Positions 1-7,386 of a stretch of DNA of 38,432 bases are shown here, one piece after another. Each line of letters opens with the position of its first letter. The stretch's first letter is position 1. This DNA is from Trueperaceae bacterium (lineage in GTDB: Bacteria; Deinococcota; Deinococci; Deinococcales; Trueperaceae). The notes under the pieces are model-generated. The model was given only the letters and a program-made list of their open reading frames with translations, was not told the DNA's origin and did no database searches. The stretch covers positions 1 to 38,432 of the forward strand of contig JAABRX010000026.1 in assembly GCA_011390675.1 (NCBI GenBank), given 5' to 3'. A program made the translations under genes and the position numbers.

Positions 1-457
<457 letters not shown>

Positions 458-461
<4 letters not shown>

Positions 462-1348
462 CCGCGTTCGCGGCGCGCGTGCACGCGCGCGTCCGCGAGC
501 TCGACACGCGCGTGTGCCTGGGCATCGACCCGCGCCCGCACGGGCACCCCAGCACGCACCCGGCCGCGCACGATGGCGATCCGGCCAAGACGGCGCTCGC
601 CGTCGTCGCCTACGTCCGCACCGTGCTCGACGCGACCCACGACCGGATCGCCTGCGCCAAGCCGCAGAGCGCCTTCTTCGAGGCGCTCGGGGTGCCCGGC
701 GTGATCGCGCTCGCGCAGGTGCTGGCCGACCTGCGCGAGCGCGGCATCCCGGCGATCCTCGACGCCAAGCGCGGCGACATCGGCAGCACGGCCGAGGCCT
801 ACGCGGCCGCGTACCTCGCCGACGGCGTGTTCGCGGCGGACGCGCTCACCGTCAACGCCTACCTCGGCCTCGACACGCTGGAGCCCTTCCTGGACGCAGC
901 GGTCGCGGGCGAGCGCGGAGTGTTCGTGCTCGTGAAGACTTCGAACCCAGGGAGTGGCGACCTGCAGGACGTCGCCACCGACGACGGCCGGCGCGTCCAC
1001 GAGCGCTTGGCCGACGCCCTCGCTGCGCGCGCGGAGCAGCTTCCGGCTGATGCCGACGGCTACACCGCGCTCGGCGCGGTCGCCGGCGCCACCTACCCGG
1101 CCGAGCTGACCGCCCTCCGGGCGCGCATGCCGCGCTCGCTGCTGTTGGTACCCGGCTACGGAGCGCAAGGGGGTACGGGGGCCGACGCCGCCGGCGCGTT
1201 CGACGCAGCCGGGCTCGGCGCGGTCGTCAACGCCAGCCGGACGCTGCTCTACCCCACCGGCGGCGCCGACGTCGCCGCGGCGGCGCGCGCGGCCGCGACG
1301 GCGATGCGCGACGACCTCAACCGGGCGCTGGAAGCCCGAAGGTCTTAG
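458..1348 (+). CDS. pyrF: Orotidine 5'-phosphate decarboxylase (subfamily 2)
   Basis: It decarboxylates OMP to UMP, the last step of de novo pyrimidine synthesis, in the cytosol. The predicted protein has 296 residues, typical of the longer type-2 subfamily. LGIDPRPHG lies near the N-terminus. The catalytic lysine/aspartate cluster [10 protein letters not shown] falls at residues 102-111 (D102, K104, D107). The phosphate-binding [12 protein letters not shown] stretch and a C-terminal [13 protein letters not shown] motif complete the TIM barrel. I chose the GTG at 458 because it overlaps the secA TGA by four bases and the alignable sequence begins there; an upstream in-frame start would add residues encoded inside the secA zinc motif. 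The TAG stop at 1346-1348 is also part of a promoter-like TAGGCT box for the next gene. Confidence 0.95.
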
Positions 1349-1351
1349 GCT
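1346..1351 (+). promoter_or_regulatory. TANNNT leaderless-type -10 box
   Basis: TAGGCT ends 5 bases before the ATG at 1357. Its first three bases are the pyrF stop codon. There is no Shine-Dalgarno site between the box and the ATG, so a leaderless transcript starting at or next to the ATG is inferred. Confidence 0.6.
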
Positions 1352-1356
1352 GGACC

Positions 1357-2235
1357 ATGCCACTCGACCTCGGGGCCGTGAACGCCGTGAACGCCGTGCT
1401 GTTCGTACCGAACCAGGGCCCGTGGCGTGCGCGCGCCGCGTCGTGGCTCACGGGGCTCGATGCGGAGCCCGATGCCATCGACGCCTGGCTCGACATCCTC
1501 GGACGGCGCGCCGCCGGGGCCCACGATTGGCGCGACGAGCTCGCGGGCGCGACCTTCCCGGACGGCCGCGCGATGCCACCCGTGCGTCCGTACAACGACG
1601 CCCTGCAGCAGCTCGAGTCAGCGGACGCGGTGGTGCCCATGTGGTCACGCGATGCGCTCCCGTTCGCGCTCGACGTCTGGGGCCCGGGCGAGCGCGGCGG
1701 CGAGCCCGAAACGCTGGGGCTGGAGCTGCTCGTGCACCGCACCGTGTTGGAAGACAGCAGCGCCGTAGGCACCAGCCCCGATGCACGCGCCGAACGCCGA
1801 GCCGTGATCGGGGACGCCTTCGCCGCGCTGATGGCCGAGGCGTGCGAGGTCTTCGAACCGGTCTTCGCGCTCGCGGACGGGATGCAGCCGGTCTCGGACT
1901 TCCTCGCCCGCGCCACCCCGGAGCGCGTCCGCCACCCCGCACCCGGCGGCGCGCGCCTCGCCGACTACGCATGGGCGCTCGCCTACTGGTCGCCCGCGCG
2001 GCTCGACGAGGACCTGGCCGCCCGGCTCGCCCGCGTCGAGACCCCTCCCCTGCCGCGCGCACCATTGGTGCCGGACGGCGTCGACGTCTCGGTGCGAACT
2101 CTGGCGACCGGCGGCGCGTTCCTGCGGGCACGCCGCATCCTGGGCACGGAGACCCGCGGCTCGCGCGCGCGCCTCGAGACGCCGCTCGCCCACCAACTCG
2201 GCCTGCGCAGCAACCACCTGTTCTACAAGCGCTAG
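1357..2235 (+). CDS. Unrecognised 292-residue protein
   Basis: I do not recognise this family. The protein has no signal peptide or membrane segment and looks soluble: a mixed alpha/beta N-terminal part (NAVLFVPNQGPWRARAASW), a central segment with VHRTVLEDSS, an acidic helical stretch around residues 145-175 (AFAALMAEACEVFEPVFALADG), then YAWALAYWSPARLDEDLAARL. The C-terminus is basic and ends LRSNHLFYKR. No catalytic motif stands out. The ATG at 1357 is 8 bases after the pyrF stop, has no Shine-Dalgarno site, and sits 5 bases after a TAGGCT box, so the gene probably has its own leaderless promoter. Codon use matches the neighbours (GC-rich third positions), which supports it being a real gene. 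Its 3' end faces the secreted-protein gene on the other strand. Confidence 0.8.
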   Translation: MPLDLGAVNAVNAVLFVPNQGPWRARAASWLTGLDAEPDAIDAWLDILGRRAAGAHDWRDELAGATFPDGRAMPPVRPYNDALQQLESADAVVPMWSRDALPFALDVWGPGERGGEPETLGLELLVHRTVLEDSSAVGTSPDARAERRAVIGDAFAALMAEACEVFEPVFALADGMQPVSDFLARATPERVRHPAPGGARLADYAWALAYWSPARLDEDLAARLARVETPPLPRAPLVPDGVDVSVRTLATGGAFLRARRILGTETRGSRARLETPLAHQLGLRSNHLFYKR

Positions 2236-2291
2236 CTCGGTCGCGCGCGACGTCTCCCGGGGCGCCGCCCCCCCGGTCGCCGCTCTGGTGG

Positions 2292-3164
2292 TCAGCGCCT
2301 GGGCGTCTGCAGGATCCGCCCCATGCCGACCGGCGACAGGTTGGTGCGCACCCGGGGCAACAGGCGCACGAAGGTCAGCACCGGCGCCGGATCGCCCACG
2401 AACACCGCCGAGAACGAATCGAGGCCCGCGACGAGCGGGTGCGCGAAGGCGAACACGTCCACCTCCTCGCCCACCGGCACCTCGTGCGGCCAGGCGCCCG
2501 GGAGGTCCGGCTCGCTTCCGACCAGGTACATCCGCGCGCGATTCTCCGCGAGGAACAGGTCGACCGCGACCGGCGCCACCGCACCAACGTAGGCGGTCAC
2601 GTCGTACGCGCACGTCGCCAGGCGCGCGGCGGCCGAGCGGAGCGCCCCGTCCCACACCTCGTCGGTCGGGCGCGTGACGATCAGGCGTGGGTACGCCGAC
2701 CAGTTCCAGACCAAGCCCAAGAAGGCGATCCGGCGGACGTCCTCGGTCGTCCACGCGACGAGCGCCGCGGGGCGCAGCGCCGGCGCGATGCGGGCGAGCA
2801 ACGTGTCCAGATCGGCGCCGACGCGCGCCAGGTCCGCCGGGTCCCCGGCGATCGGCGCGGCGACGCCGTACCAACCAGCGATCTCGTCGAGCGCCGCCTG
2901 CCACACGTCGGGCGCCATCGGCTCGACCTCGGCACCGCGGGCGATCACGCGCCGCTCGCGCAGGTACCGCAGGTCTTCGACGTGCGGGTGGTCGTCCGGC
3001 AACTCGAGCCGCCCCACCACGATGGATCGTGGCAGGGCGGGTTCCAAGGTGCGGACGACGTGGGCTAGGGCGGGGAGGGGGTGGGTGGGCATCGGCAGCG
3101 TGCACGCCGCGTGACCGGCAGACATCGAGAGTCCGAGCACCAGCCATGCCGCCCAACGGGCCAC
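2292..3164 (-). CDS. Secreted protein of unknown function
   Basis: A hydrophobic N-terminus (ARWAAWLVLGLSMSAGHA followed by AC) reads as a Sec signal peptide, so the ~270-residue mature part is probably periplasmic or exported. I do not recognise the family. The mature part is tryptophan- and leucine-rich, with VVGRLELPDDHPHVEDLRYLRERRV near the start and FLAENRARMYLVGSEPDLPG towards the end; no catalytic motif is obvious. The start is uncertain. I chose the GTG at 3164, about 11 bases after an AGGAG, because it gives a compact signal peptide. A GTG at 3176 and a TTG at 3203 are in frame. The gene begins just downstream of the PPC lipoprotein gene on the same strand, so the two are probably co-transcribed and may act together in the envelope. 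Confidence 0.75.
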   Translation of the reverse strand: MARWAAWLVLGLSMSAGHAACTLPMPTHPLPALAHVVRTLEPALPRSIVVGRLELPDDHPHVEDLRYLRERRVIARGAEVEPMAPDVWQAALDEIAGWYGVAAPIAGDPADLARVGADLDTLLARIAPALRPAALVAWTTEDVRRIAFLGLVWNWSAYPRLIVTRPTDEVWDGALRSAAARLATCAYDVTAYVGAVAPVAVDLFLAENRARMYLVGSEPDLPGAWPHEVPVGEEVDVFAFAHPLVAGLDSFSAVFVGDPAPVLTFVRLLPRVRTNLSPVGMGRILQTPRR

Positions 3165-3207
3165 CCGACACGTCACTCCTGACCGTCCGCCGGCACGGCG
3201 CAATGGA

Positions 3208-4053
3208 TCACTCGAGCGTAATCAGGTACCGGGACTCCGTAGAAGGTCCGGCAAGACCCGCCCGCGAGTAGACGCGGAAGACATCGCCAGCTACCAGCGT
3301 CGTGGTCGTGCCCGACAAACTCCCCGCGACCACCGTCGGCGGCACGTCGTTCGGGAACTCGAGCACGAGATCGAGGTCGAGGTTGTACACGGTGAAGCGC
3401 AAGGTCTCGGTCGAACCACCGGTGTAGACGAACCAATCCTCGTCGTCCAGTGCTTCGATGGCGCCCTGCGGGGCGTCCGCGGCGCTGAACGCCGTCGCTG
3501 TGCCGGTGGCGTCGTTGCCCTCGTTCTCATCGGTCGCGATCATCGTGTAGGCGTACAGATCGAAGACGCGCGGCGAGTTCGTCAGGTTGCGCACGCCAAT
3601 CACGTAGTACGGGGCCGTCGGTTCGACCGCGGCACAGGGGCCAAGGCAGAAGAACGTGGTCGACAGCGACGCCGTACCGACCTCGGCTGGCGCCGCGAGC
3701 GATGACACGCTCGGACCGAAGTAGCGGCTCGACTCGGATACCGCGCGGACCGAACCGCCGCTCGTGTACAGCGTGACGCGCAGATCGTTGCCCTCGACCT
3801 CGGCGTACAGAAGGTCGCGTGCCGTCGGTACGTCGACGCGGTAGTAGCGCGTCTGCTGCGCTGCGAGCGATGCCGTGAGTTGCGACTCCGGGGGAGTTCC
3901 GAGCGTCGGCACGAACACCTGGGCGTCAAAGGTACCCGAGAGCGACGGCGGGAACGTCGGCGTCGGCCCCGGAGTGACCGTGACCTGACAAGCGGCGAGC
4001 ACCAAGGCGAGCGCGGCGAGGGCCGCGAAGGGGATGAGGCGACGGTGGGTCAT
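3208..4053 (-). CDS. Lipoprotein with PPC-type C-terminal domain
   Basis: The N-terminus (basic MTHRR, hydrophobic run, then LAAC) is a clear lipobox, so the 281-residue precursor should be cleaved before Cys22 and lipid-anchored. A Thr/Pro-rich linker (TVTPGPTPTFPP) leads to two beta-rich domains. The second, from about residue 176, has the pre-peptidase C-terminal (PPC) pattern: ENEGNDATGTATAF, then GAIEALDDEDWFVYTGG. The first domain (about 38-170) looks like a diverged copy and contains a CLGPC pair. PPC domains occur on secreted peptidases and stand-alone envelope proteins; no protease domain is present here. A strong Shine-Dalgarno site (AGGAGGT, 4059-4065) 5 bases before the ATG fixes the start. 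The next gene downstream is also secreted. Confidence 0.88.
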   Translation of the reverse strand: MTHRRLIPFAALAALALVLAACQVTVTPGPTPTFPPSLSGTFDAQVFVPTLGTPPESQLTASLAAQQTRYYRVDVPTARDLLYAEVEGNDLRVTLYTSGGSVRAVSESSRYFGPSVSSLAAPAEVGTASLSTTFFCLGPCAAVEPTAPYYVIGVRNLTNSPRVFDLYAYTMIATDENEGNDATGTATAFSAADAPQGAIEALDDEDWFVYTGGSTETLRFTVYNLDLDLVLEFPNDVPPTVVAGSLSGTTTTLVAGDVFRVYSRAGLAGPSTESRYLITLE

Positions 4054-4076
4054 GGTGGACCTCCTAGTTCACCCGC

Positions 4077-4082
4077 ATCGTA
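4077..4082 (-). promoter_or_regulatory. Possible -10 box for the lipoprotein gene (leadered)
   Basis: TACGAT on the minus strand lies 23 bases before the ATG at 4053, leaving a short leader with an AGGAGGT ribosome site. No convincing -35 box is visible, so this is tentative. Confidence 0.4.
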
Positions 4083-4138
4083 GCCCTCCGACCCATACCT
4101 ACCCTGACGCGACCGTCACCGACCGTTCACGCTCCGAC

Positions 4139-5770
4139 CTACTCGACGATCAGCAGGTACGGGTACAGATCGGGACCGCCACCGTGGACCTCGAGCTCCA
4201 GATCCGGGTGCGCCTCCTCGATGCGCTCGACCAACGCGCGCGCCGCTTCCTCACCGGTGGCCACCGCGTAGAACAGCGTTCCCAGCTCGGCGTCCTCCGC
4301 CACGTCCTCCAGCATCGCCAACACGCACGCCTCGGCCGTGTCCGCCGTCTCCTTCAGCGTGCCGTCCAGGAGGCCGATGTACGCCCCTTCGTGCACGTCG
4401 ACGCCATCGATCGAAGCGTCGCGGCTCGCGACGGTGACCTCGAGGGTGCGGGCGTCCTTGGCAGCGCGCTCCATCGCGGGCACCACGGCATCGACCTCGG
4501 TGCCCTCCGCGAAGGCAACCGAAGCCGCGAGGCCTTGGCCCAGCGTGCGCGTCGCCAACACGACCACGCGCTTCTCCGGGACCAGTTCGGCCACCCGCTC
4601 CGCGGCGAGGATGATGTTCTTGTTGTTCGGGAGCACGACCACCGCGGGCGCGCCCAGCGAGCGCACCGCATCGGCGATGTCCTGCACCGAGGGGTTGTTC
4701 GTCTGACCGCCGCCGACGACTCGGGCGCCCAGGCTGCGGAACGCCTTGGTGATCCCGTATCCGCTCGACACCGCCACCAGACCGGTCTTCGGCGGTTCGG
4801 CAGCCTCCATGTCGACGTCGGCGAGGATCTCGGAGTGCTGCTCCGACATGTCCTCGACCTTGGAGCGCACCATCCGGCCGTAGCGCGCGACGAGCGCGAG
4901 CAGCTTCTCCGGCTCCTCGGTGTGGATGTGGCCCTTCACGAAGCCCTCGGCACCCACCACCAGCAACGAGTCGCCGAACGACTCCACCGCCTCTTGGATC
5001 TCGCGCGTCTCGACGCTCACCTCAGCGAGCAGGAACTCGGTGCAGAAGCCGAAGACCTCCTCTTCGAACTGCTCCTGCGCGCGCGTCGTCACCTTGGGGG
5101 GTTCGGGCAGCGGCTTGCCCTCGAACGCGGCGATCAAGCCCTCGAGGAGCCGCAGGAAGCCGAGGCCGCCGGCGTCGACCACGCCTGCCTGCTTGAGGAT
5201 CGGCAGCTGCTCGGGCGTGCGCGCGAGCGCCTCGTGCCCGGCCGCGAGCGCGCGCTCCAGCAGGGCGACGGGCTTCTCTCCGTCGAGGGGCTTGGAGACC
5301 GCGTCGGCCGCGAGGCGCACGACCGTGAGGATGGTTCCCTCCACGGGCTTCATCACCGCCGCGTACGCGGTCTTGGTCGCACCGTTCAGCGCCTTGGCGA
5401 GGATCGCCGCGCTCAACTCATCGTGCCGCTTGACGACGTCGGCGAACCCCTTGAGCACCTGCGACAAGATCACGCCGGAGTTGCCGCGCGCGCCGAGCAG
5501 CGATCCGTAGGAGAGCGCGTGCGCGACGTCGGCCATGGCCTTGGGCGACTCTTCGAGCAGTTGCCGGCGCACCGACTGCAGCGTCAGGTGCATGTTGGTG
5601 CCCGTGTCGCCATCGGGCACCGGGTAGACGTTGAGCGCGTTGATCTCGTCGATGTGCACGCCGAGGAAGTCGGTGGCGAAGACGAAGGCGTCCGCCAGAG
5701 CGACCGGCGCCAGCGTCGCCGCGTCCACCCCGACCGCCGCCGCCCGCTGCGCGGTCGGACCCTCACCCAC
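4139..5770 (-). CDS. fakA: DAK2-domain fatty acid kinase subunit A (YloV family)
   Basis: FakA-type proteins (YloV) phosphorylate fatty acids held by a FakB carrier to give acyl-phosphate for membrane lipid synthesis. The protein has 543 residues, the usual family length. The N-terminal DAK2 domain carries the nucleotide/magnesium motif NVYPVPDGDTGTNM (D53, D55) and SLLGARGNSGVILSQ. A middle region carries GFCTEFLL and VKGHIHTEEPEK. The C-terminal domain contains TNNPSVQDI and LPNNKNIILAA, typical of YloV. The GTG start overlaps the end of the Asp23 gene by 8 bases, reproducing the yloU-yloV pairing known in Firmicutes. No fakB is visible in this window. Substrate assignment rests on family knowledge only. 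Confidence 0.92.
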   Translation of the reverse strand: MGEGPTAQRAAAVGVDAATLAPVALADAFVFATDFLGVHIDEINALNVYPVPDGDTGTNMHLTLQSVRRQLLEESPKAMADVAHALSYGSLLGARGNSGVILSQVLKGFADVVKRHDELSAAILAKALNGATKTAYAAVMKPVEGTILTVVRLAADAVSKPLDGEKPVALLERALAAGHEALARTPEQLPILKQAGVVDAGGLGFLRLLEGLIAAFEGKPLPEPPKVTTRAQEQFEEEVFGFCTEFLLAEVSVETREIQEAVESFGDSLLVVGAEGFVKGHIHTEEPEKLLALVARYGRMVRSKVEDMSEQHSEILADVDMEAAEPPKTGLVAVSSGYGITKAFRSLGARVVGGGQTNNPSVQDIADAVRSLGAPAVVVLPNNKNIILAAERVAELVPEKRVVVLATRTLGQGLAASVAFAEGTEVDAVVPAMERAAKDARTLEVTVASRDASIDGVDVHEGAYIGLLDGTLKETADTAEACVLAMLEDVAEDAELGTLFYAVATGEEAARALVERIEEAHPDLELEVHGGGPDLYPYLLIVE

Positions 5771-6197
5771 GGCTGACCCCAGCGACGTGGACCTTGACCT
5801 CGTCCACCTCGACGCCGGCGTAGGTGTGGGCGGCGTAGCGCACGCGCTCGACGACCGATTCGGCCACCGCCGGGATGTTCACACCGTACGCAACGACGAC
5901 GTGCAGCACGACTTCTGCGCGGGTAGCGTCCTCGGAGCGGTCGATCTCGACCCCCTCGTCCACCTGGGACACGCCGAGGATCCGCCGCAGCCCCTCGCTC
6001 AGGCTGGCCGGCGCCATGCCGACGACGCCGGGCACCTCGTGGGCGGCCAGACCGATGACGGTCGCCAGCGCGCCATCGGCGACGTGCACGTGGTCGACGG
6101 CCCCTTCCGGCGTCCGTTTGGTCGAGCGGCGGCGCGGCTTGGGGGTCTGGGCGGCAGCGGCTGGGGCGCCTTCGGCATCGGCCGTGCGTCGGGGCAT
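5763..6197 (-). CDS. Asp23/Gls24 family protein (YloU-like)
   Basis: This 144-residue protein has a basic, alanine-rich N-terminal tail (PRRTADAEG, then KPRRRSTKR) and an Asp23/Gls24 domain: VADGALATVIGLAAHEVPGVVGM, then LHVVVAYGVNIPAVAESVVERVRYA and a C-terminal VDEVKVHVAGV strand. Family members are small envelope- or stress-associated proteins, and the YloU branch is regularly encoded before the DAK2 protein YloV, as here. The start is set by GAGGAGG (6204-6210) placed 6 bases before the ATG; an upstream in-frame ATG at 6224 has no such site and would fall before the likely transcript start. A -10-like TAGCAT sits just upstream, over the DUF503 stop codon. Confidence 0.9.
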   Translation of the reverse strand: MPRRTADAEGAPAAAAQTPKPRRRSTKRTPEGAVDHVHVADGALATVIGLAAHEVPGVVGMAPASLSEGLRRILGVSQVDEGVEIDRSEDATRAEVVLHVVVAYGVNIPAVAESVVERVRYAAHTYAGVEVDEVKVHVAGVSRG

Positions 6198-6222
6198 AAC
6201 GGTCCTCCTCGGGTGATTGGGC

Positions 6223-6228
6223 ATGCTA
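6223..6228 (-). promoter_or_regulatory. -10-like box for asp23-fakA, overlapping the DUF503 stop
   Basis: TAGCAT on the minus strand begins with the TAG stop codon of the DUF503 gene and lies 25 bases before the Asp23-family ATG, giving a leader of roughly 18 bases that holds the GAGGAGG ribosome site. It has no clear -35 partner. Confidence 0.45.
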
Positions 6229-6615
6229 CCGCGTCGCCGAACCGGGTTCGGTCGACGCGGGGACGCCGGCGATCGCGTCGCGCGGATCGAGCGGCTCCCA
6301 CGGTTCCAGGTCGAGGCGCGCGGCGCGCGCGATCAGGCCGGCGGCGGCGATCTCGTCACGCGCGCGCTCGAGGAGCGCCCGCAGGCGGTCGTCGTCGGCG
6401 TCGATGGCCGCGATCGCCCAGGTCTCGACGCCGTGGGCGTCCTGGTCGCTCATGCGCGCGACGGAGAGCTCGGGTCGGGCGCGCCATCGGGTGAGCAGCG
6501 GCAGCAGCAGGGCGCGTTTCTCCTTGAGGCTGCGCGCCCACGGCGTACCGATCTCGACCTGCAGGACCCCCAGCCAAGGCGCGACGGGGCCGGACCCCGA
6601 GGACCTGCGCGGCAT
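6226..6615 (-). CDS. DUF503 family protein
   Basis: A 129-residue protein with the DUF503 signature: a first strand VLQVEIGTPWARSLKEKRALLLPLL, then a second strand beginning SVARMSDQDAHGVETWAIAAIDAD. The family is small, widely conserved and structurally ferredoxin-like; its role is not established. It is often encoded near ribosome-maturation genes such as rbfA, but not here. The C-terminal ~25 residues (EPWEPLDPRDAIAGVP) are a lineage-specific extension. The ATG overlaps the stop codon of the upstream HMA-like gene (ATGA), so it is translated as part of the DUF1999-HMA-DUF503 operon. Confidence 0.88.
   Translation of the reverse strand: MPRRSSGSGPVAPWLGVLQVEIGTPWARSLKEKRALLLPLLTRWRARPELSVARMSDQDAHGVETWAIAAIDADDDRLRALLERARDEIAAAGLIARAARLDLEPWEPLDPRDAIAGVPASTEPGSATR
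6237..6251. repeat. 15-bp palindrome with 7-bp arms
   Basis: CCGAACC and GGTTCGG flank a single G. The palindrome lies inside the last codons of the DUF503 gene, 9 bases upstream of the asp23 -10-like box, so it could be an operator as well as coding sequence. That role is inference. Confidence 0.4.
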
Positions 6616-6833
6616 CAGCCCATGCCGGCCAGGAAGCCGAGCTTGCGCAACGAGCGGATCAGGTCCATGACGGTCGTCTCGCCACCGTCGTACGTCACGA
6701 GCGCCCCTTCCGGTCCGTGGGCTTCCGCGCTGGCGACGCCCGGGACCGCGCGCAAGGCGACGAGCACCTTGGAGCGGGCCGCGTCCGTGTCGAGGCCGCG
6801 CACGCTCAGGACCGCACGATCGAGCTTGCTCAC
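6615..6833 (-). CDS. HMA-fold small protein lacking the CxxC metal site
   Basis: This 72-residue protein resembles a heavy-metal-associated (HMA/CopZ) domain: an N-terminal strand AVLSVRGLD, a helix with ARSKVLVALRAVPGV, then strands ASAEAHGPEGALVTYDG and a final helix VMDLIRSLRKLGF. In metallochaperones the first loop is GMTCxxC; here it is GLDTDAARSKV, so both metal-binding cysteines are missing and the protein has no cysteine at all. A copper or mercury carrier role is therefore unlikely; the fold may serve for protein interaction. The GTG start overlaps the DUF1999 stop codon (GTGA) and its own stop overlaps the DUF503 start (ATGA). Fold assignment is by pattern only. Confidence 0.75.
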   Translation of the reverse strand: MSKLDRAVLSVRGLDTDAARSKVLVALRAVPGVASAEAHGPEGALVTYDGGETTVMDLIRSLRKLGFLAGMG

Positions 6834-7288
6834 GCGTCGTCCGGGGGCGCGGCCGCGGACGCCGCTCGGGCGCCCAGGACGCGCTCGAAGCGCCGCACCG
6901 GCCGCTCGCGCCAGGGGGCCTCGAGCGCCGCGCAGACGGCTCCGTCGTCGGCGGGGACGTCGATCGCGAGGTCGTACACGGCGGCGTCGTACGCGCTCTT
7001 GACGACCGCTTCGACCAGGGCACGCAGGACCCGCGCGTCGTCGTCCACCGCGACGACGCGCGCGACCGTCACGGTCGGACGGGCACCGTCCCAGACCGCG
7101 TGGGCGAGCACGAAGCCACGCGGAACCGCCAAGGAACCGGCGGCGAACGAGTGGCCGCTGCGCGCGTAGAAGGCCAGCGACGCGCGCGTCACGATGGGTT
7201 CGAGGCCGTGCGTCGCCGCGTAGGCTGCGTCGAGGGGAGCGAACGCGTCGAGGTCGTCGACGTCGACGGGTCGTAGGGCGGCGTTCAT
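6830..7288 (-). CDS. DUF1999 family GNAT-like protein
   Basis: A 152-residue protein closely resembling the DUF1999 family, known from Thermus and Deinococcus and structurally similar to GNAT acetyltransferases. Matching segments are ALRPVDVDDLDAF at the N-terminus, LAFYARSGHSFAA, GFVLAHAVWDG and ALVEAVVKSAYDAAVYDLAI. The canonical acetyl-CoA loop (Q/RxxGxG/A) is not obvious, so enzymatic activity is uncertain. I chose the ATG at 7288 because TATCGT lies exactly 6 bases before it and because the family begins at this point. A start at 7381 overlapping the truA stop would add a repeat-encoded tail. The gene heads the DUF1999-HMA-DUF503 unit. Confidence 0.85.
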   Translation of the reverse strand: MNAALRPVDVDDLDAFAPLDAAYAATHGLEPIVTRASLAFYARSGHSFAAGSLAVPRGFVLAHAVWDGARPTVTVARVVAVDDDARVLRALVEAVVKSAYDAAVYDLAIDVPADDGAVCAALEAPWRERPVRRFERVLGARAASAAAPPDDA

Positions 7289-7294
7289 GACGCC

Positions 7295-7300
7295 ACGATA
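7295..7300 (-). promoter_or_regulatory. TANNNT leaderless-type -10 box
   Basis: TATCGT on the minus strand ends 6 bases before the DUF1999 ATG at 7288, with no ribosome site between. It decides the start and shows that this unit can be transcribed independently of truA. Confidence 0.6.
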
Positions 7301-7338
7301 CGCGGGCGGCGCGGCGCGCGCCGTCGCCAAGGGGCTGG

Positions 7339-7386
7339 GGTCCGTCACGAGGTCCATCACCGGGTCCATCACGGGGTGCATCACCT
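7339..7386. repeat. Four tandem 12-bp repeats across the truA stop codon
   Basis: Units begin at 7339, 7351, 7363 and 7375 on the plus strand: GGTCCGTCACGA, GGTCCATCACCG, GGTCCATCACGG, GGTGCATCACCT. The core GGTCCATCAC is nearly invariant. The block covers the last two codons of truA and continues into the gap before the DUF1999 promoter. It may be a slippage-prone minisatellite or a set of operator sites. Confidence 0.85.

Noticed and set aside
4034-5776. 580-codon plus-strand open frame opposite fakA
   Set aside because: It covers the fakA gene exactly and encodes His/Arg/Leu-rich sequence with no domain. FakA motifs on the other strand are unambiguous.
7289-7381. Alternative DUF1999 start at 7381 overlapping the truA stop (TGATG)
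   Set aside because: It would add a repeat-encoded tail (MHPVMDPVMDLVTDP...) absent from the family. The ATG at 7288 has a TATCGT box at exactly the leaderless distance.
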